Positions 25,297-34,200 of a DNA stretch of 35,593 bases are shown here, piece after piece. Every line of letters begins with the position of its first letter. Positions within the stretch are counted from its first letter, which is position 1. The position numbers and the translations under genes are program-made. Below the pieces are notes generated by a model that saw nothing but the letters and a program-made list of their open reading frames with translations, did no database searches and had not been told where the DNA came from. The stretch lies in NCBI GenBank assembly GCA_947507965.1, contig CANNQU010000034.1:1-35593 (forward strand). The letters run 5' to 3'. Source of the stretch: Bacteroidota bacterium (GTDB taxonomy: Bacteria; Bacteroidota; Bacteroidia; UKL13-3).

Positions 25297-26172
25297 ATGG
25301 TTGAAAATTTTTTAAATAATCTAAAATTTGAAAAACGTTATTCTACGCATACGGTAACCGCATACCAATCCGATTTACTCCAATTTACCCGATTTCTAAG
25401 TTCTACCTATCAAGTAACCCAACTTGAAACAGCCACCTACCAGCATATTCGCTCTTTTATGGCAAAGCTTATGGAAGATGGAATTTCCTCGAGGAGTATT
25501 CAACGTAAATTAATTACGCTACGTAGTTTTTTTAAGTTTTTGCTTCAAGAGAACATCATTCAACGAAATCCATTACTCCGTATTCAACCTCCAAAATCGG
25601 CATCACGCCTCCCTTCCTATATTGAAATCAAAGACATGAAAAAACTTGATCGTATAGCAGATAGCCCAAATTTTGCCTCGTTGCGTGATCAACTTATCGT
25701 GCAAATGCTATACCACACGGGGATGCGATTGAGTGAGTTAAAAAACCTTAAAAGCAGCAATATCAATTTAACCAAATTGGAATTAAAAGTTTTAGGGAAA
25801 CGTAACAAAGAGCGAATTATTCCTATTACTAGCGAGCTAAAAGAAATAATTACAACGTATCTAAACGCTAAACAAGAATTACCCTTGGCCAACACCGAGT
25901 TTCTTTTGATACTCAATAACGGGAAACCGGTGTATGAAAAATTCATTTACCGTACCGTTACCTCCACCCTTAGCCTGATTACTACTGCGGAGAAAAAAAG
26001 TCCGCACATATTACGCCATACGTATGCCACCCATTTGCTCAATAATGGAGCCAATATTAACGCAATAAAAGAGCTCTTAGGCCATAGCAGCTTAGCTGCC
26101 ACCCAGATATACACGCATAATAACATTGAAGAACTCATCAAAACGCATAAGAGTTCACATCCTCGAGGGTGA
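25297..26172 (+). CDS. xerC: Tyrosine recombinase XerC/XerD family
   Basis: The protein is 291 residues from the ATG at 25297. A GTG at 25288 would add three residues, but MVENFLNNLKFEKRYS is the usual start in this group. The N-terminal SAM-like core-binding domain spans 1-90. The catalytic domain holds the full active-site set: Arg144 in TGMRLSEL, Lys168 in GKRNKER, His237 and Arg240 in HILRHTYATHL, His263 in LGHSSL, and nucleophile Tyr272 in QIYTH. It resolves chromosome dimers at dif; no dif site or phage genes are next to it. It is followed by hpf, a neighbour order common in Bacteroidota, so it is the housekeeping enzyme rather than an integrase. Confidence 0.92.
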   Translation: MVENFLNNLKFEKRYSTHTVTAYQSDLLQFTRFLSSTYQVTQLETATYQHIRSFMAKLMEDGISSRSIQRKLITLRSFFKFLLQENIIQRNPLLRIQPPKSASRLPSYIEIKDMKKLDRIADSPNFASLRDQLIVQMLYHTGMRLSELKNLKSSNINLTKLELKVLGKRNKERIIPITSELKEIITTYLNAKQELPLANTEFLLILNNGKPVYEKFIYRTVTSTLSLITTAEKKSPHILRHTYATHLLNNGANINAIKELLGHSSLAATQIYTHNNIEELIKTHKSSHPRG

Positions 26173-26174
26173 TT

Positions 26175-26206
26175 GCTGTTGCAGGGTATCAACCCTCCAC
26201 AACAGC
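26175..26206. other. Two-stage hairpin between xerC and hpf
   Basis: GCTGTTG (26175-26181) pairs with CAACAGC (26200-26206), and an inner AGGGT (26183-26187) pairs with ACCCT (26192-26196). No T-run follows on either side, so it is not a standard terminator. It may be a processing or stability element separating the two reading frames. Confidence 0.4.
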
Positions 26207-26250
26207 GACACCACATTCATTTTAAAAATCATAATTAATTATTCCCCTAT

Positions 26251-26544
26251 ATGAAACTCGATATTCAATCAATCCACTTCGATGCCGATAAAAAGCTCCT
26301 CGAATACATAGAGAAAAAACTCAATAAACTCGAAACATTTTATGATCATATTCTAGGAGGAGAGGTTTTTTTAAAACTCACCAATGATGCAAAAGACAAT
26401 AAGATGGTTGAAGTAAAGCTTCATGTACAAAACCAAAGCCTCTTCGTTAAAGAAAGCAGCATAAGCTTTGAAGCGGCTATCGATATGGCAGAGAACACCT
26501 TAAGAGGTCAATTGGTAAAATATAAAGAAAGAATTCGAGGATAA
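26251..26544 (+). CDS. hpf: Short ribosome hibernation-promoting factor (HPF/RaiA)
   Basis: The 97-residue S30AE-domain protein binds the 30S decoding centre in slow growth and blocks translation. Characteristic segments are LDIQSIHFDADKKLLEYIEK, the KLNKLE helix, the VEVKLHV strand and the AIDMAENTLRGQL helix. It lacks the C-terminal dimerisation domain of long HPF, so it is the short form. It lies 78 bases after xerC with a hairpin between and is convergent with dnaJ. Confidence 0.92.
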   Translation: MKLDIQSIHFDADKKLLEYIEKKLNKLETFYDHILGGEVFLKLTNDAKDNKMVEVKLHVQNQSLFVKESSISFEAAIDMAENTLRGQLVKYKERIRG

Positions 26545-26549
26545 TCCAA

Positions 26550-26572
26550 TTTTGGTTTTAGATGAACCAAAA
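26550..26572. terminator. Weak hairpin between convergent hpf and dnaJ
   Basis: TTTTGGTT (26550-26557) pairs with AACCAAAA (26565-26572). The stem is AT-rich and no strong T-run follows, so terminator activity is uncertain. It is the only candidate in the 38-base gap. Confidence 0.3.
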
Positions 26573-26582
26573 CAACATTCAG

Positions 26583-27734
26583 CTACTCCGTAAAGAACTC
26601 TTTCATACGTTCGAAGAAGCCTTTTTCGCCTTTTAATGGATTGGGCTTAAAATTCTCGGAATGAGCAAGTTTTTCAAGTAGCTGCTTTTCTTCACTACTA
26701 AGCTTTTGGGGCGTCCAAACGTTTACATCAATCAATTGATCGCCACGCCCATAACTATTCACAGAAGGCAAGCCTTTGCCCCTTAATCGAAGTATTTTAC
26801 CCGCTTGAGTGCCTGGCTCCACTTTTATTTTTGCTTTCCCGTCGATGGTTGGCACTTCAAAACTAGCCCCTAAGGCAGCTTCAGGGATAGAAATATGCAA
26901 ATGATACACCACGTTATTGCCTTCTCGCTTTAAAATCTCATGGGGCTCTTCTTCAATTAAAACGTACAAGTCGCCATTGGCTCCGTTGCGTTCACCCATA
27001 TTACCCTTACCACTTAAATTTAGCTGCATCCCTTCAACCACGCCGGCAGGTATATTCACCGATATTAACTCCTCTCCATCCATAATACCGCTACCATGGC
27101 AAGTACCACATTTATTACTTATTGTGCTTCCCTCCCCCTGACATTGAGGACATGTTGTAGTGGTTTGCATTTGTCCTAGAAAAGTTTGGGTAAGCTTACG
27201 TACCGACCCAGCGCCGTTACACATACTGCACGTTTTAAAGCTACTTTTATCTTTTGCTCCAAGGCCACTGCACGTATTGCATTTTATTTTCTTTCGTACT
27301 TTTAATTTTTTCTCTGCCCCATTGGCAATATCTTCCAAGGTCATTTTTACACGCAGTCTTAAGTTGCCTCCAACATTTTGTCGACGACCTCCACCACCTC
27401 GTTGCCCACCAAAAAAGCCTTCAAATCCTTCTCCAAAAACATTTCCAAAATTTTCAAAAATGTCATCCATGCTCATCCCTCCTCCTTGAAAGCCACCTCC
27501 ATTGGCACCCCCTACTCCCTTGTGCCCATACTTATCATAGCGACCACGCTTCTGATCGTCGCTCAACACCTCATAAGCTTCAGCGGCCTCCTTAAACTTT
27601 TCTTCCGCTTCTTTATTATCCGGATTTTTGTCTGGATGAAACTCAATCGCTTTCTTCCGATAAGCCTTTTTTAGTTCTTCTGTTGATGCATTTTTTGCAA
27701 CCCCTAAAATTTCGTAATAATCTCTTTTGGTCAT
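26583..27734 (-). CDS. dnaJ: Chaperone protein DnaJ
   Basis: The 383-residue Hsp40 co-chaperone stimulates the DnaK ATPase. The J-domain (1-70) has His33-Pro-Asp35. A Gly/Phe-rich linker spans about 74-125. The zinc domain has four CxxCxGxG units ([32 protein letters not shown]) at about 153-220. The C-terminal substrate-binding domain ([23 protein letters not shown]) is complete. It lies 31 bases downstream of grpE in the same direction. dnaK is not adjacent. No CIRCE inverted repeat is visible upstream of the pair. Confidence 0.97.
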   Translation of the reverse strand: MTKRDYYEILGVAKNASTEELKKAYRKKAIEFHPDKNPDNKEAEEKFKEAAEAYEVLSDDQKRGRYDKYGHKGVGGANGGGFQGGGMSMDDIFENFGNVFGEGFEGFFGGQRGGGGRRQNVGGNLRLRVKMTLEDIANGAEKKLKVRKKIKCNTCSGLGAKDKSSFKTCSMCNGAGSVRKLTQTFLGQMQTTTTCPQCQGEGSTISNKCGTCHGSGIMDGEELISVNIPAGVVEGMQLNLSGKGNMGERNGANGDLYVLIEEEPHEILKREGNNVVYHLHISIPEAALGASFEVPTIDGKAKIKVEPGTQAGKILRLRGKGLPSVNSYGRGDQLIDVNVWTPQKLSSEEKQLLEKLAHSENFKPNPLKGEKGFFERMKEFFTE

Positions 27735-27765
27735 ATATTTTGGAGTTTTTTTTGCACCAATACTT

Positions 27766-28335
27766 TTAATTTCCTACAATTACTTTAGCAAAACGAATAA
27801 CCTTATCATGCAGCAGATACCCTTTTTCTAATACTTCAATAACTTTTCCTTTCATCGCATCGGAAGCTGGAATACTCGTAACAGCTTCCTCAAAATCACT
27901 GTTAAATTCATTACCTATACAATCCATTTCCGTTAGGCCTCGTTGTTCAAAAGTTTTGATAAATTTATTCTTCACTAATTCCATCCCCTCCTTTATAGCA
28001 TTTATATCGGTGGTTTTATCCATCACTTGTAAAGCTCTGTCAAAATCGTCTAATACGGGCAATAATGACATAATTACATCCTTGCCTGCGGTCTTCATTA
28101 AGTCGTAGCGTTCCACTGAGGTGCGTTTCTTGTAGTTGTCAAACTCAGCGTAGAGGCGTATAAATTTATCGTTCATCTCACTTAATTTATACCTTAACTT
28201 CTCCTCCTCGGAAAGCGCTATCTCAGGTTGTACTTTAGCTGTCGGTGACGAAACATCATCCCCTTCTGTGTTCTGATCATCGGTTGAATTGATTTCATCG
28301 ATAACACCGGAAACATCGTTATCCTTATTGCTCAT
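27766..28335 (-). CDS. grpE: Nucleotide exchange factor GrpE
   Basis: This 189-residue protein promotes ADP release from DnaK. An acidic, low-complexity N-terminus (1-45) leads into a long coiled-coil ([20 protein letters not shown]), then the family segment [22 protein letters not shown], and a C-terminal beta-domain ending in [18 protein letters not shown]. It is first in the grpE-dnaJ pair. No obvious heat-shock operator is visible upstream; control may be by an alternative sigma factor or a distant element. Confidence 0.96.
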   Translation of the reverse strand: MSNKDNDVSGVIDEINSTDDQNTEGDDVSSPTAKVQPEIALSEEEKLRYKLSEMNDKFIRLYAEFDNYKKRTSVERYDLMKTAGKDVIMSLLPVLDDFDRALQVMDKTTDINAIKEGMELVKNKFIKTFEQRGLTEMDCIGNEFNSDFEEAVTSIPASDAMKGKVIEVLEKGYLLHDKVIRFAKVIVGN

Positions 28336-28407
28336 TGTGGTACATTGTATTTTAAGTTAATCATTACTCAATTTTTTTGCCAAAAATCAATTGCGCCATT
28401 GTGACAT

Positions 28408-28433
28408 AAAAAAAGCGGGGTGAAAAGCCCGCT
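28408..28433 (-). terminator. Terminator of the TlpA-like gene
   Basis: On the minus strand the stem AGCGGG/CCCGCT (28414-28419 and 28428-28433, loop of 8) is followed by seven T residues, 24 bases after the stop codon of the thioredoxin gene. The plus side has a looser T-rich tail. Confidence 0.8.
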
Positions 28434-28456
28434 TAAATTTTATTTTTGGTTTTAAT

Positions 28457-28966
28457 CTACTTCCTATTTGCCATTAAAATATTGTCTAACATGGCTCCGT
28501 GCAAGTCCTTCGCCATAATTTTACCGGTTTCATCGAGTAAATAATTGGTAGGCAATGAAGAAACTTGGTATAATTTCGCAATCTCAGCATCCCATTTTTT
28601 CCCTTCAGAGAGATTGGACCAAATATATCCATCTTGACTAACGGCAGTTCTCCATTCTTCTAAATTATCATCTAAAGAGATGCTGACAATCTCAAATCCA
28701 TTACCAACTGCAAATTTAGCGTCATGGAATTTTTGGTATGTCTTTACTAATTTAGGACTTTCGGCCCGACATTGTTTGCACCAAGAAGCCCAAAAATCGA
28801 TTAGAACAACCTTTCCTTTGTAGTTGGATAACTTGACTTCCACCCCATTGATATCTTTCATGACAAAATGAGGCGCTATTTCACCAATCTTCAATCCACC
28901 ATTATTCGATTTAAAAGACAAGGTGGAAGAAGCAAAAGCGACAAAAACAAGCAGATACTTTTTCAT
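28457..28966 (-). CDS. TlpA-like periplasmic thioredoxin
   Basis: The 169-residue protein has a signal peptide (MKKYLLVFVAFASSTLSF) and a thioredoxin/AhpC-TSA fold with active site WASWCKQC at about 73-80. Upstream is IGEIAPHFVMKDINGVEV, typical of TlpA/ResA proteins, and SSLPTNYLLDETGKI holds the cis-proline loop. It probably reduces or handles disulfides, or takes part in peroxide or metal-enzyme maturation in the periplasm. It is monocistronic, with its own promoter-like box and terminator. The redox partner is unknown; the DoxX/thioredoxin fusion at 11991 is one possible candidate. Confidence 0.88.
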   Translation of the reverse strand: MKKYLLVFVAFASSTLSFKSNNGGLKIGEIAPHFVMKDINGVEVKLSNYKGKVVLIDFWASWCKQCRAESPKLVKTYQKFHDAKFAVGNGFEIVSISLDDNLEEWRTAVSQDGYIWSNLSEGKKWDAEIAKLYQVSSLPTNYLLDETGKIMAKDLHGAMLDNILMANRK

Positions 28967-29001
28967 TTCGACTATAATTAATTAGTTACCTTTTGACCTT
29001 T

Positions 29002-29009
29002 CAAATGTA
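29002..29009 (-). promoter_or_regulatory. Putative -7 element for the TlpA-like gene
   Basis: The minus strand reads TACATTTG, a TAnnTTTG match 36 bases upstream of the ATG at 28966. No -33 TTTG at the right spacing. Confidence 0.45.
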
Positions 29010-29037
29010 ATACCAATTTTTATTAATAGAAATTTTA

Positions 29038-29068
29038 TTGACATCTATTGACAATAACTTTACTTTTG
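29038..29068 (+). promoter_or_regulatory. Putative promoter of the fatty acid hydroxylase gene
   Basis: TTG (29038-29040), a 20-base spacer and TACTTTTG (29061-29068) match the Bacteroidota consensus. The ATG at 29083 follows after 14 bases, which rules out the TTG at 29038 as the start codon. Confidence 0.6.
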
Positions 29069-29082
29069 CATCTTTTACTACG

Positions 29083-29970
29083 ATGTCCAACGAATCCATA
29101 CTCCTCTTAATTTCAATTCCAGTTTATACCCTCTGTATTCTCTTTGAACTGTATCAAAACCATCGTAAAAGAACCCATCATTATATTTTGTCGGAGTCGT
29201 TGATGAGTGGCTGGTTTGCCGGTCTTGGAATTTTGTTTGACCTTACGGTTAAGATTTTCATTCTTGGCCTGTTTTATTGGGCCAACCAACACACCCTGTT
29301 TGAACCCAGTCTTTTACGTACTCATCCGGTATTGGCTTGGGTGCTTGTTTTTTTTGCTCAAGATTTTTGCTTTTATTGGCTCCACCGAACCGAGCACTAT
29401 AGCCGTTTCTTTTGGGCTGTGCACAGCAACCACCATAGCGCGGAAAAATACAATTTCACGGTAGCGTTACGCTCGTCGGTATTCCAGCCTTTCTATCGGT
29501 TTCTGTTTTACCTGCCTATCGCATTCTTAGGATTCGATTATATGACCATCATGCTGATGTACGCCATCAATCAATTTTACCAGTTTTTTCTACATACGGA
29601 GATGATTGGAAAGCTACCACAATGGATTGAAATGATTTTTGCCACCCCATCACACCATCGCGTGCACCATGCCAGTAATATTAAATATTTAGATAAAAAT
29701 ATGGGCCAGGTGCTAATCGTTTGGGATAAACTTTTTGGTACTTTCCAGGAAGAAGAGGAGAGGCCTATTTATGGGTTGACAACTCCGTTAAATACCAACA
29801 ATTTAATAAAGGCCGTGGTAAGCGAGCATCTAAAAATAATAAATGATCTAAAAAAACCAGTGTCCTTGAAAGAGAAATTTTATTACGTTTTTAAAGCCCC
29901 CGGATGGAGCCATGACGGAAGCACCAAGACCAGTGAACAACTGCGAAAAGAACAGGTTTTGAAGCATTGA
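29083..29970 (+). CDS. Sterol desaturase / fatty acid hydroxylase family membrane protein
   Basis: The protein is 295 residues from the ATG at 29083 (MSNESILLL), chosen because the longer TTG start lies in the promoter. It has several membrane helices and the full histidine clusters that bind the di-iron centre: WLHRTEH, VHSNHHSAEKYN, HTE and HHRVHHAS. Members hydroxylate or desaturate lipids using oxygen, so this protein suggests an aerobic or microaerobic organism. In Bacteroidota such enzymes may modify membrane or sulfonolipid acyl chains; the substrate here is not known. It is divergent from the TlpA-like gene and 52 bases upstream of tgt. Confidence 0.87.
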   Translation: MSNESILLLISIPVYTLCILFELYQNHRKRTHHYILSESLMSGWFAGLGILFDLTVKIFILGLFYWANQHTLFEPSLLRTHPVLAWVLVFFAQDFCFYWLHRTEHYSRFFWAVHSNHHSAEKYNFTVALRSSVFQPFYRFLFYLPIAFLGFDYMTIMLMYAINQFYQFFLHTEMIGKLPQWIEMIFATPSHHRVHHASNIKYLDKNMGQVLIVWDKLFGTFQEEEERPIYGLTTPLNTNNLIKAVVSEHLKIINDLKKPVSLKEKFYYVFKAPGWSHDGSTKTSEQLRKEQVLKH

Positions 29971-30022
29971 CATTCGACGGGAAACCAATACAACCATTCA
30001 CTTTTTTTATCAATCCAATCTA

Positions 30023-31141
30023 TTGAATTTCAGATTACAACATACCGACCCCAAAAGCAACGCAAGAGCGGGTGAACTTCATACCGCACATGGTGTTATT
30101 CAAACTCCTATTTTTATGCCGGTGGGTACCGTTGGCAGCGTAAAAACGGTACATCAAGCGGAGCTGAAAGAAAGAGTAAAAGCGCAAATTATTTTAGGCA
30201 ATACCTATCATTTATTCCTTCGGCCGGGTACTACCATTTTACAAGAAGCCGGTGGCTTACACCAATTTATGAATTGGGATAAACCCATACTCACGGATAG
30301 CGGTGGCTATCAAATTTTTTCTTTGTCGGGGCGACGAAAGATAACCGAAGAAGGTGCGAAATTTCAAAATCATATCAATGGCTCCTATCACCTTTTTACG
30401 GCCGAAAACGTGATGGATATTCAGCGCCAGATAGGCGCTGACATTATCATGGCATTTGATGAATGTCCACCCTACCCTAGCGACCTGAAATATGCTACAA
30501 AAAGCATGCATCTTACCCACCGCTGGCTGCAACGCTGCATCACTCATTTCAACGCCACCGAAGGCTTATATGGCTATGAGCAAGCCCTGTTTCCCATCGT
30601 TCAGGGAAGCACTTACCCTGAGTTACGAAAACAATCGGCCGAATTTATTGCTTCTCAAAATTGTGTTGGCAATGCCATTGGAGGGTTAAGCGTGGGCGAA
30701 CCGGCCGAGATGATGTATGAAATGTGCGCTATGGTTTGCGAAATATTACCCAAAGAAAAACCTCGATACCTAATGGGGGTTGGAACTCCGATTAACATCC
30801 TGGAGAATATAAGTTTGGGCATTGATATGTTCGACTGTGTAATGCCTACACGCAATGCACGCAATGGCATGTTGTTTACGAAAGAGGGTATTATCAACAT
30901 CCGAAATAAAAAATGGGAAAATGATTTCAGTGCCATCGATGAAGCGTTAATGCCCGAGTATAGTAAAGCGTACCTACGACATCTGTTCATTGCCGAAGAG
31001 ATTCTGGCAAAGCAAATTGCCTCCATCCATAACCTGAGTTTCTATTTGTGGCTGGTAACAGAAGCTAGAAAAGAAATCATTGCCGGCACCTTCACCGAAT
31101 GGAAAAACATGATGATTCCAAGATTGGGTAACCGGCTTTAG
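30023..31141 (+). CDS. tgt: Queuine tRNA-ribosyltransferase (TGT), zinc-ligand-free form
   Basis: The 372-residue enzyme exchanges G34 of GUN-anticodon tRNAs for preQ1. The start must be the TTG at 30023: it gives MNFRLQHTDPKSNARAG, the family N-terminus, and no ATG fits before ETPIFMPVGT-like sequence (TPIFMPVGTVGS). Catalytic and substrate motifs are ILTDSGGYQIFSL, AFDECPPYPS, GVGTPINILENI and FDCVMPTRNARNG (nucleophile region). The C-terminal zinc site CxCxxC of classical TGT is missing: the segment between IDEALMPE and YSKAYLRHL has no cysteine and is a few residues shorter, though the final histidine is kept. Confidence 0.95.
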   Translation: MNFRLQHTDPKSNARAGELHTAHGVIQTPIFMPVGTVGSVKTVHQAELKERVKAQIILGNTYHLFLRPGTTILQEAGGLHQFMNWDKPILTDSGGYQIFSLSGRRKITEEGAKFQNHINGSYHLFTAENVMDIQRQIGADIIMAFDECPPYPSDLKYATKSMHLTHRWLQRCITHFNATEGLYGYEQALFPIVQGSTYPELRKQSAEFIASQNCVGNAIGGLSVGEPAEMMYEMCAMVCEILPKEKPRYLMGVGTPINILENISLGIDMFDCVMPTRNARNGMLFTKEGIINIRNKKWENDFSAIDEALMPEYSKAYLRHLFIAEEILAKQIASIHNLSFYLWLVTEARKEIIAGTFTEWKNMMIPRLGNRL

Positions 31142-31252
31142 TGGTTCATGGTACCTTGTTGATCGTTTTCTCTCTAACTCGATACACGTAAAATAAAATT
31201 GGGATATAGCCGATTTGAAGGATTATAAATTTTTTGTTACAAACGGATGCAA

Positions 31253-34200
31253 CTACCTGATCAGCGTTATAATTCCTTTTTGCGTTTTCACCTCTTCGCC
31301 ACGAAACTGGTATTCGAATTTAAAATAATATTCGCCGGGAGGAAGTGCAGCACCGCTATTTTTCACATTTCCATTCCAATTATTACCATCATTATCCAGG
31401 CCATCGACGTCAGTATTAAAAACCAATGCGCCCCAGCGATTGTATATACTTAAATGGTAACCTATTTCACCATGAATATCAATATCAAAAACATCATTAA
31501 CACCATCATTATTAATCGTAAATACATTGGGTATAATCAATAATCGGTAATTGGTATTTCGATACGGCAGACATACCGAATCCTCGCAACCATAGGCATT
31601 GTATGAGGTAAGACAAATATTGAAAACACCCGTATCATTCAAAAAGTCATGCTGGGTATTGAACTCATTACTCCTGTTTTTTGCACCCGATTGTGGATGC
31701 CCAAAATCCCAAAGATAAGTATGGGCACCGATGCTAGAATTATTGAATTTAATTAAAGGAGCCATCGTAGTATCCATGGTAAAACCCGAGGTTAAATCAA
31801 CAACAACTATTTTCTTAGTGAAGGTATCCGGACATTCCTTTTGATTTACCAGAGGCTGGTAATTTGGCTTTAGGGTAACCCAATACGTTCCTATCTTCTT
31901 ATAGCTATAGGAGGCATTGGTATCAGGGCGTAGGCGCAATTCAATGGTAGAGTCGCCATAATCCCACGAGTAAAAATCGTATCTCTTGTCGGATATGTTG
32001 GTGATGTCAAAGGTAGTATTCACACATATCGTATCGGGCATCAAAAATTTCACTGGTGGTTTTGCTAATACCACGATACGTATCAGTTTAGCTTTCGGAT
32101 TGGTTTTATCGGGATACCATGCACTGCAATACACATTGGAACCCGTATTAGGATTTACAAAAGAGGCTTCTCCAAAAATATAAATAGAATAGACTCCCGG
32201 ATTTTGGTAAGTAAATGAGAGCGTATCATTTTCCTTTAATACAAAATTCGTATTTCCGGCATCGCCCATATATATAATGTTTCGGTCGCATGCTGCTGAA
32301 CTATTTCGAAGCATAATGGTATAGGGTGCGCACCCCACTGAATCGGTAAGTAGCTGGAACATGGGTATTGGACCAGCAATACTAATTTTAATGATCACGC
32401 TATCTTCACATCCTTTCCATGTTTTCACTTTTAGCTTCACAAAAAAATCTCCATTAACAAAATAAGCATGTGCCGGATTTTTTAGCGTGCTTGGAGCCCT
32501 TAGATCACCAAAATCCCATATCCATGAACTGATGCTATCTTGTGGCACCATATCGCTTGAATCTTTGACCCAAGAGGAGTCAATAAATTGCACGATTTGC
32601 CCACATACCAGAATTTTCGGGTTCCATGTAAAGTTTACATGCAGTTCATTTAATTTAATGATCTTCTCTATCGAATCGACACAACCATTGGTATCGGTGG
32701 CAATGAGTTTTACTGTATATCTACCGGCTTTCAAATACCGATGTTTCGGTGCGATGCCCGTATCTATGGCCCCATCCCCAAAGGACCATTGTAACGCTCC
32801 AACCCATTTCCGATAAGGGTTGAAAACATCATAAGGGTCGCTCCAATTATAAACGCTACTACTGAAACGAACTTCTTGAGAATTACAGACAATTATGTTA
32901 TATGCAAAGTTGAAATAAAATCCAACACCGAACACAAGGGTCGTATCAAAAACACATCCACCTCCAGTGCGTAAGGTATCATATAAAGCGAGTTTAACAG
33001 CATAGGTGCCATTCTTTTGAAAGGTATGGATTTGTTTTTTTACATATCCGTTAACAACTGGCGAGTCAAGGGTTGAAGTGCCGTCGCCCCAATCCCAGAT
33101 GGCTTTGGTACAGGACCCTTGAAGCGTGTCAAAAATAGCAGTAGATGTAGTAAACGGGGCACATCCTTTGGTATTGGTGAGGCTAAAGCGAGGATGTAAT
33201 CGAGGGAAATGTTTTACGAGATAAAAAGTGTCGTAACAATTCCCATTTTTTATCATAAAACCACTTACAGCGGAATCGCCACTGCAGGTGCTATTAATAC
33301 GATAACTAAAATTCTGTTTCGGCATTTTTATCCATGCATAGCCTATGCAAAGGGTATCCTTAACGAACCAAAATTCTTCTAAATCACAGAGCGGTTTTAC
33401 TGCAGAAAAATCAACAGACTGTAAAGCCCCTAAACAATTTATCCCTCCTACTTTTAACTTCGATAGATCAGGTCGGCCGATTACTATTTCTATCCTATCG
33501 CTATCGATGCAGCCACTAAGTGTGTCCCATAAAAGGAGCCTGACAGCATAACATCCCGTGTCGGAATAGTTGTGCTTAACATCGAATGAATCGGTACTCC
33601 AACGGCAATTAAAACCCACATTAATTCCGTTGCGTGTATCGGTTGTACATTGAGCACAGTGGGTGTCGGCAAAATCCCAGAGACGTTTAATACTTGGGCT
33701 GCAATGCCTCGACTGGTAGCTTGTAGGCGACACAAAAAAGGCCGTATCAGGAGTGCACATATAATGGTTTATCACCTTATATGGAGCTATCGTATCGAGT
33801 TCGATATGTGCTTGCGGCCCTTGCACTTCAATGGTATCATAGAGCACGGTATCACATAAGCCACTTTTAATATCAAGTGAAATAATATACTTGCCACAAA
33901 GTGGAAAACTATATTTCGCTGTATTCCCGAAAACCACATTTTTCCAAGTAGCCGTTCCTTCTTCTTTGTACCTCCACGACATGATGGCACCAGGATTGGG
34001 GGGATTGAAAAAATTAAACTCGTTACCTCTTGAACACATTTTCTTTTTGTCTTCGGTGAGATTAACATTAAAACGGTAAAGCGGACAAACACTTACTGAT
34101 TTTATATCGCTGCATCCGTAACGCGATTGAATAAAAAGTTTCACCACATAAGGGCATTTTGCAATATTGTTAAAGCTGTGTATAATATTGTAATAGTTCG

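Noticed and set aside
25297-26172. Tyrosine recombinase as integrase of a mobile element
   Set aside because: It matches housekeeping XerC by length and N-terminus, sits beside hpf, and has no att-like repeats, phage or conjugation genes around it.
27160-27674. Plus-strand frames of 98-113 codons across dnaJ
   Set aside because: They are antisense to the J-domain, Gly-rich and zinc-finger regions of dnaJ and have compositions dictated by it.
28336-28407. CIRCE-type heat-shock operator upstream of grpE
   Set aside because: I looked for TTAGCACTC and GAGTGCTAA arms and found none.
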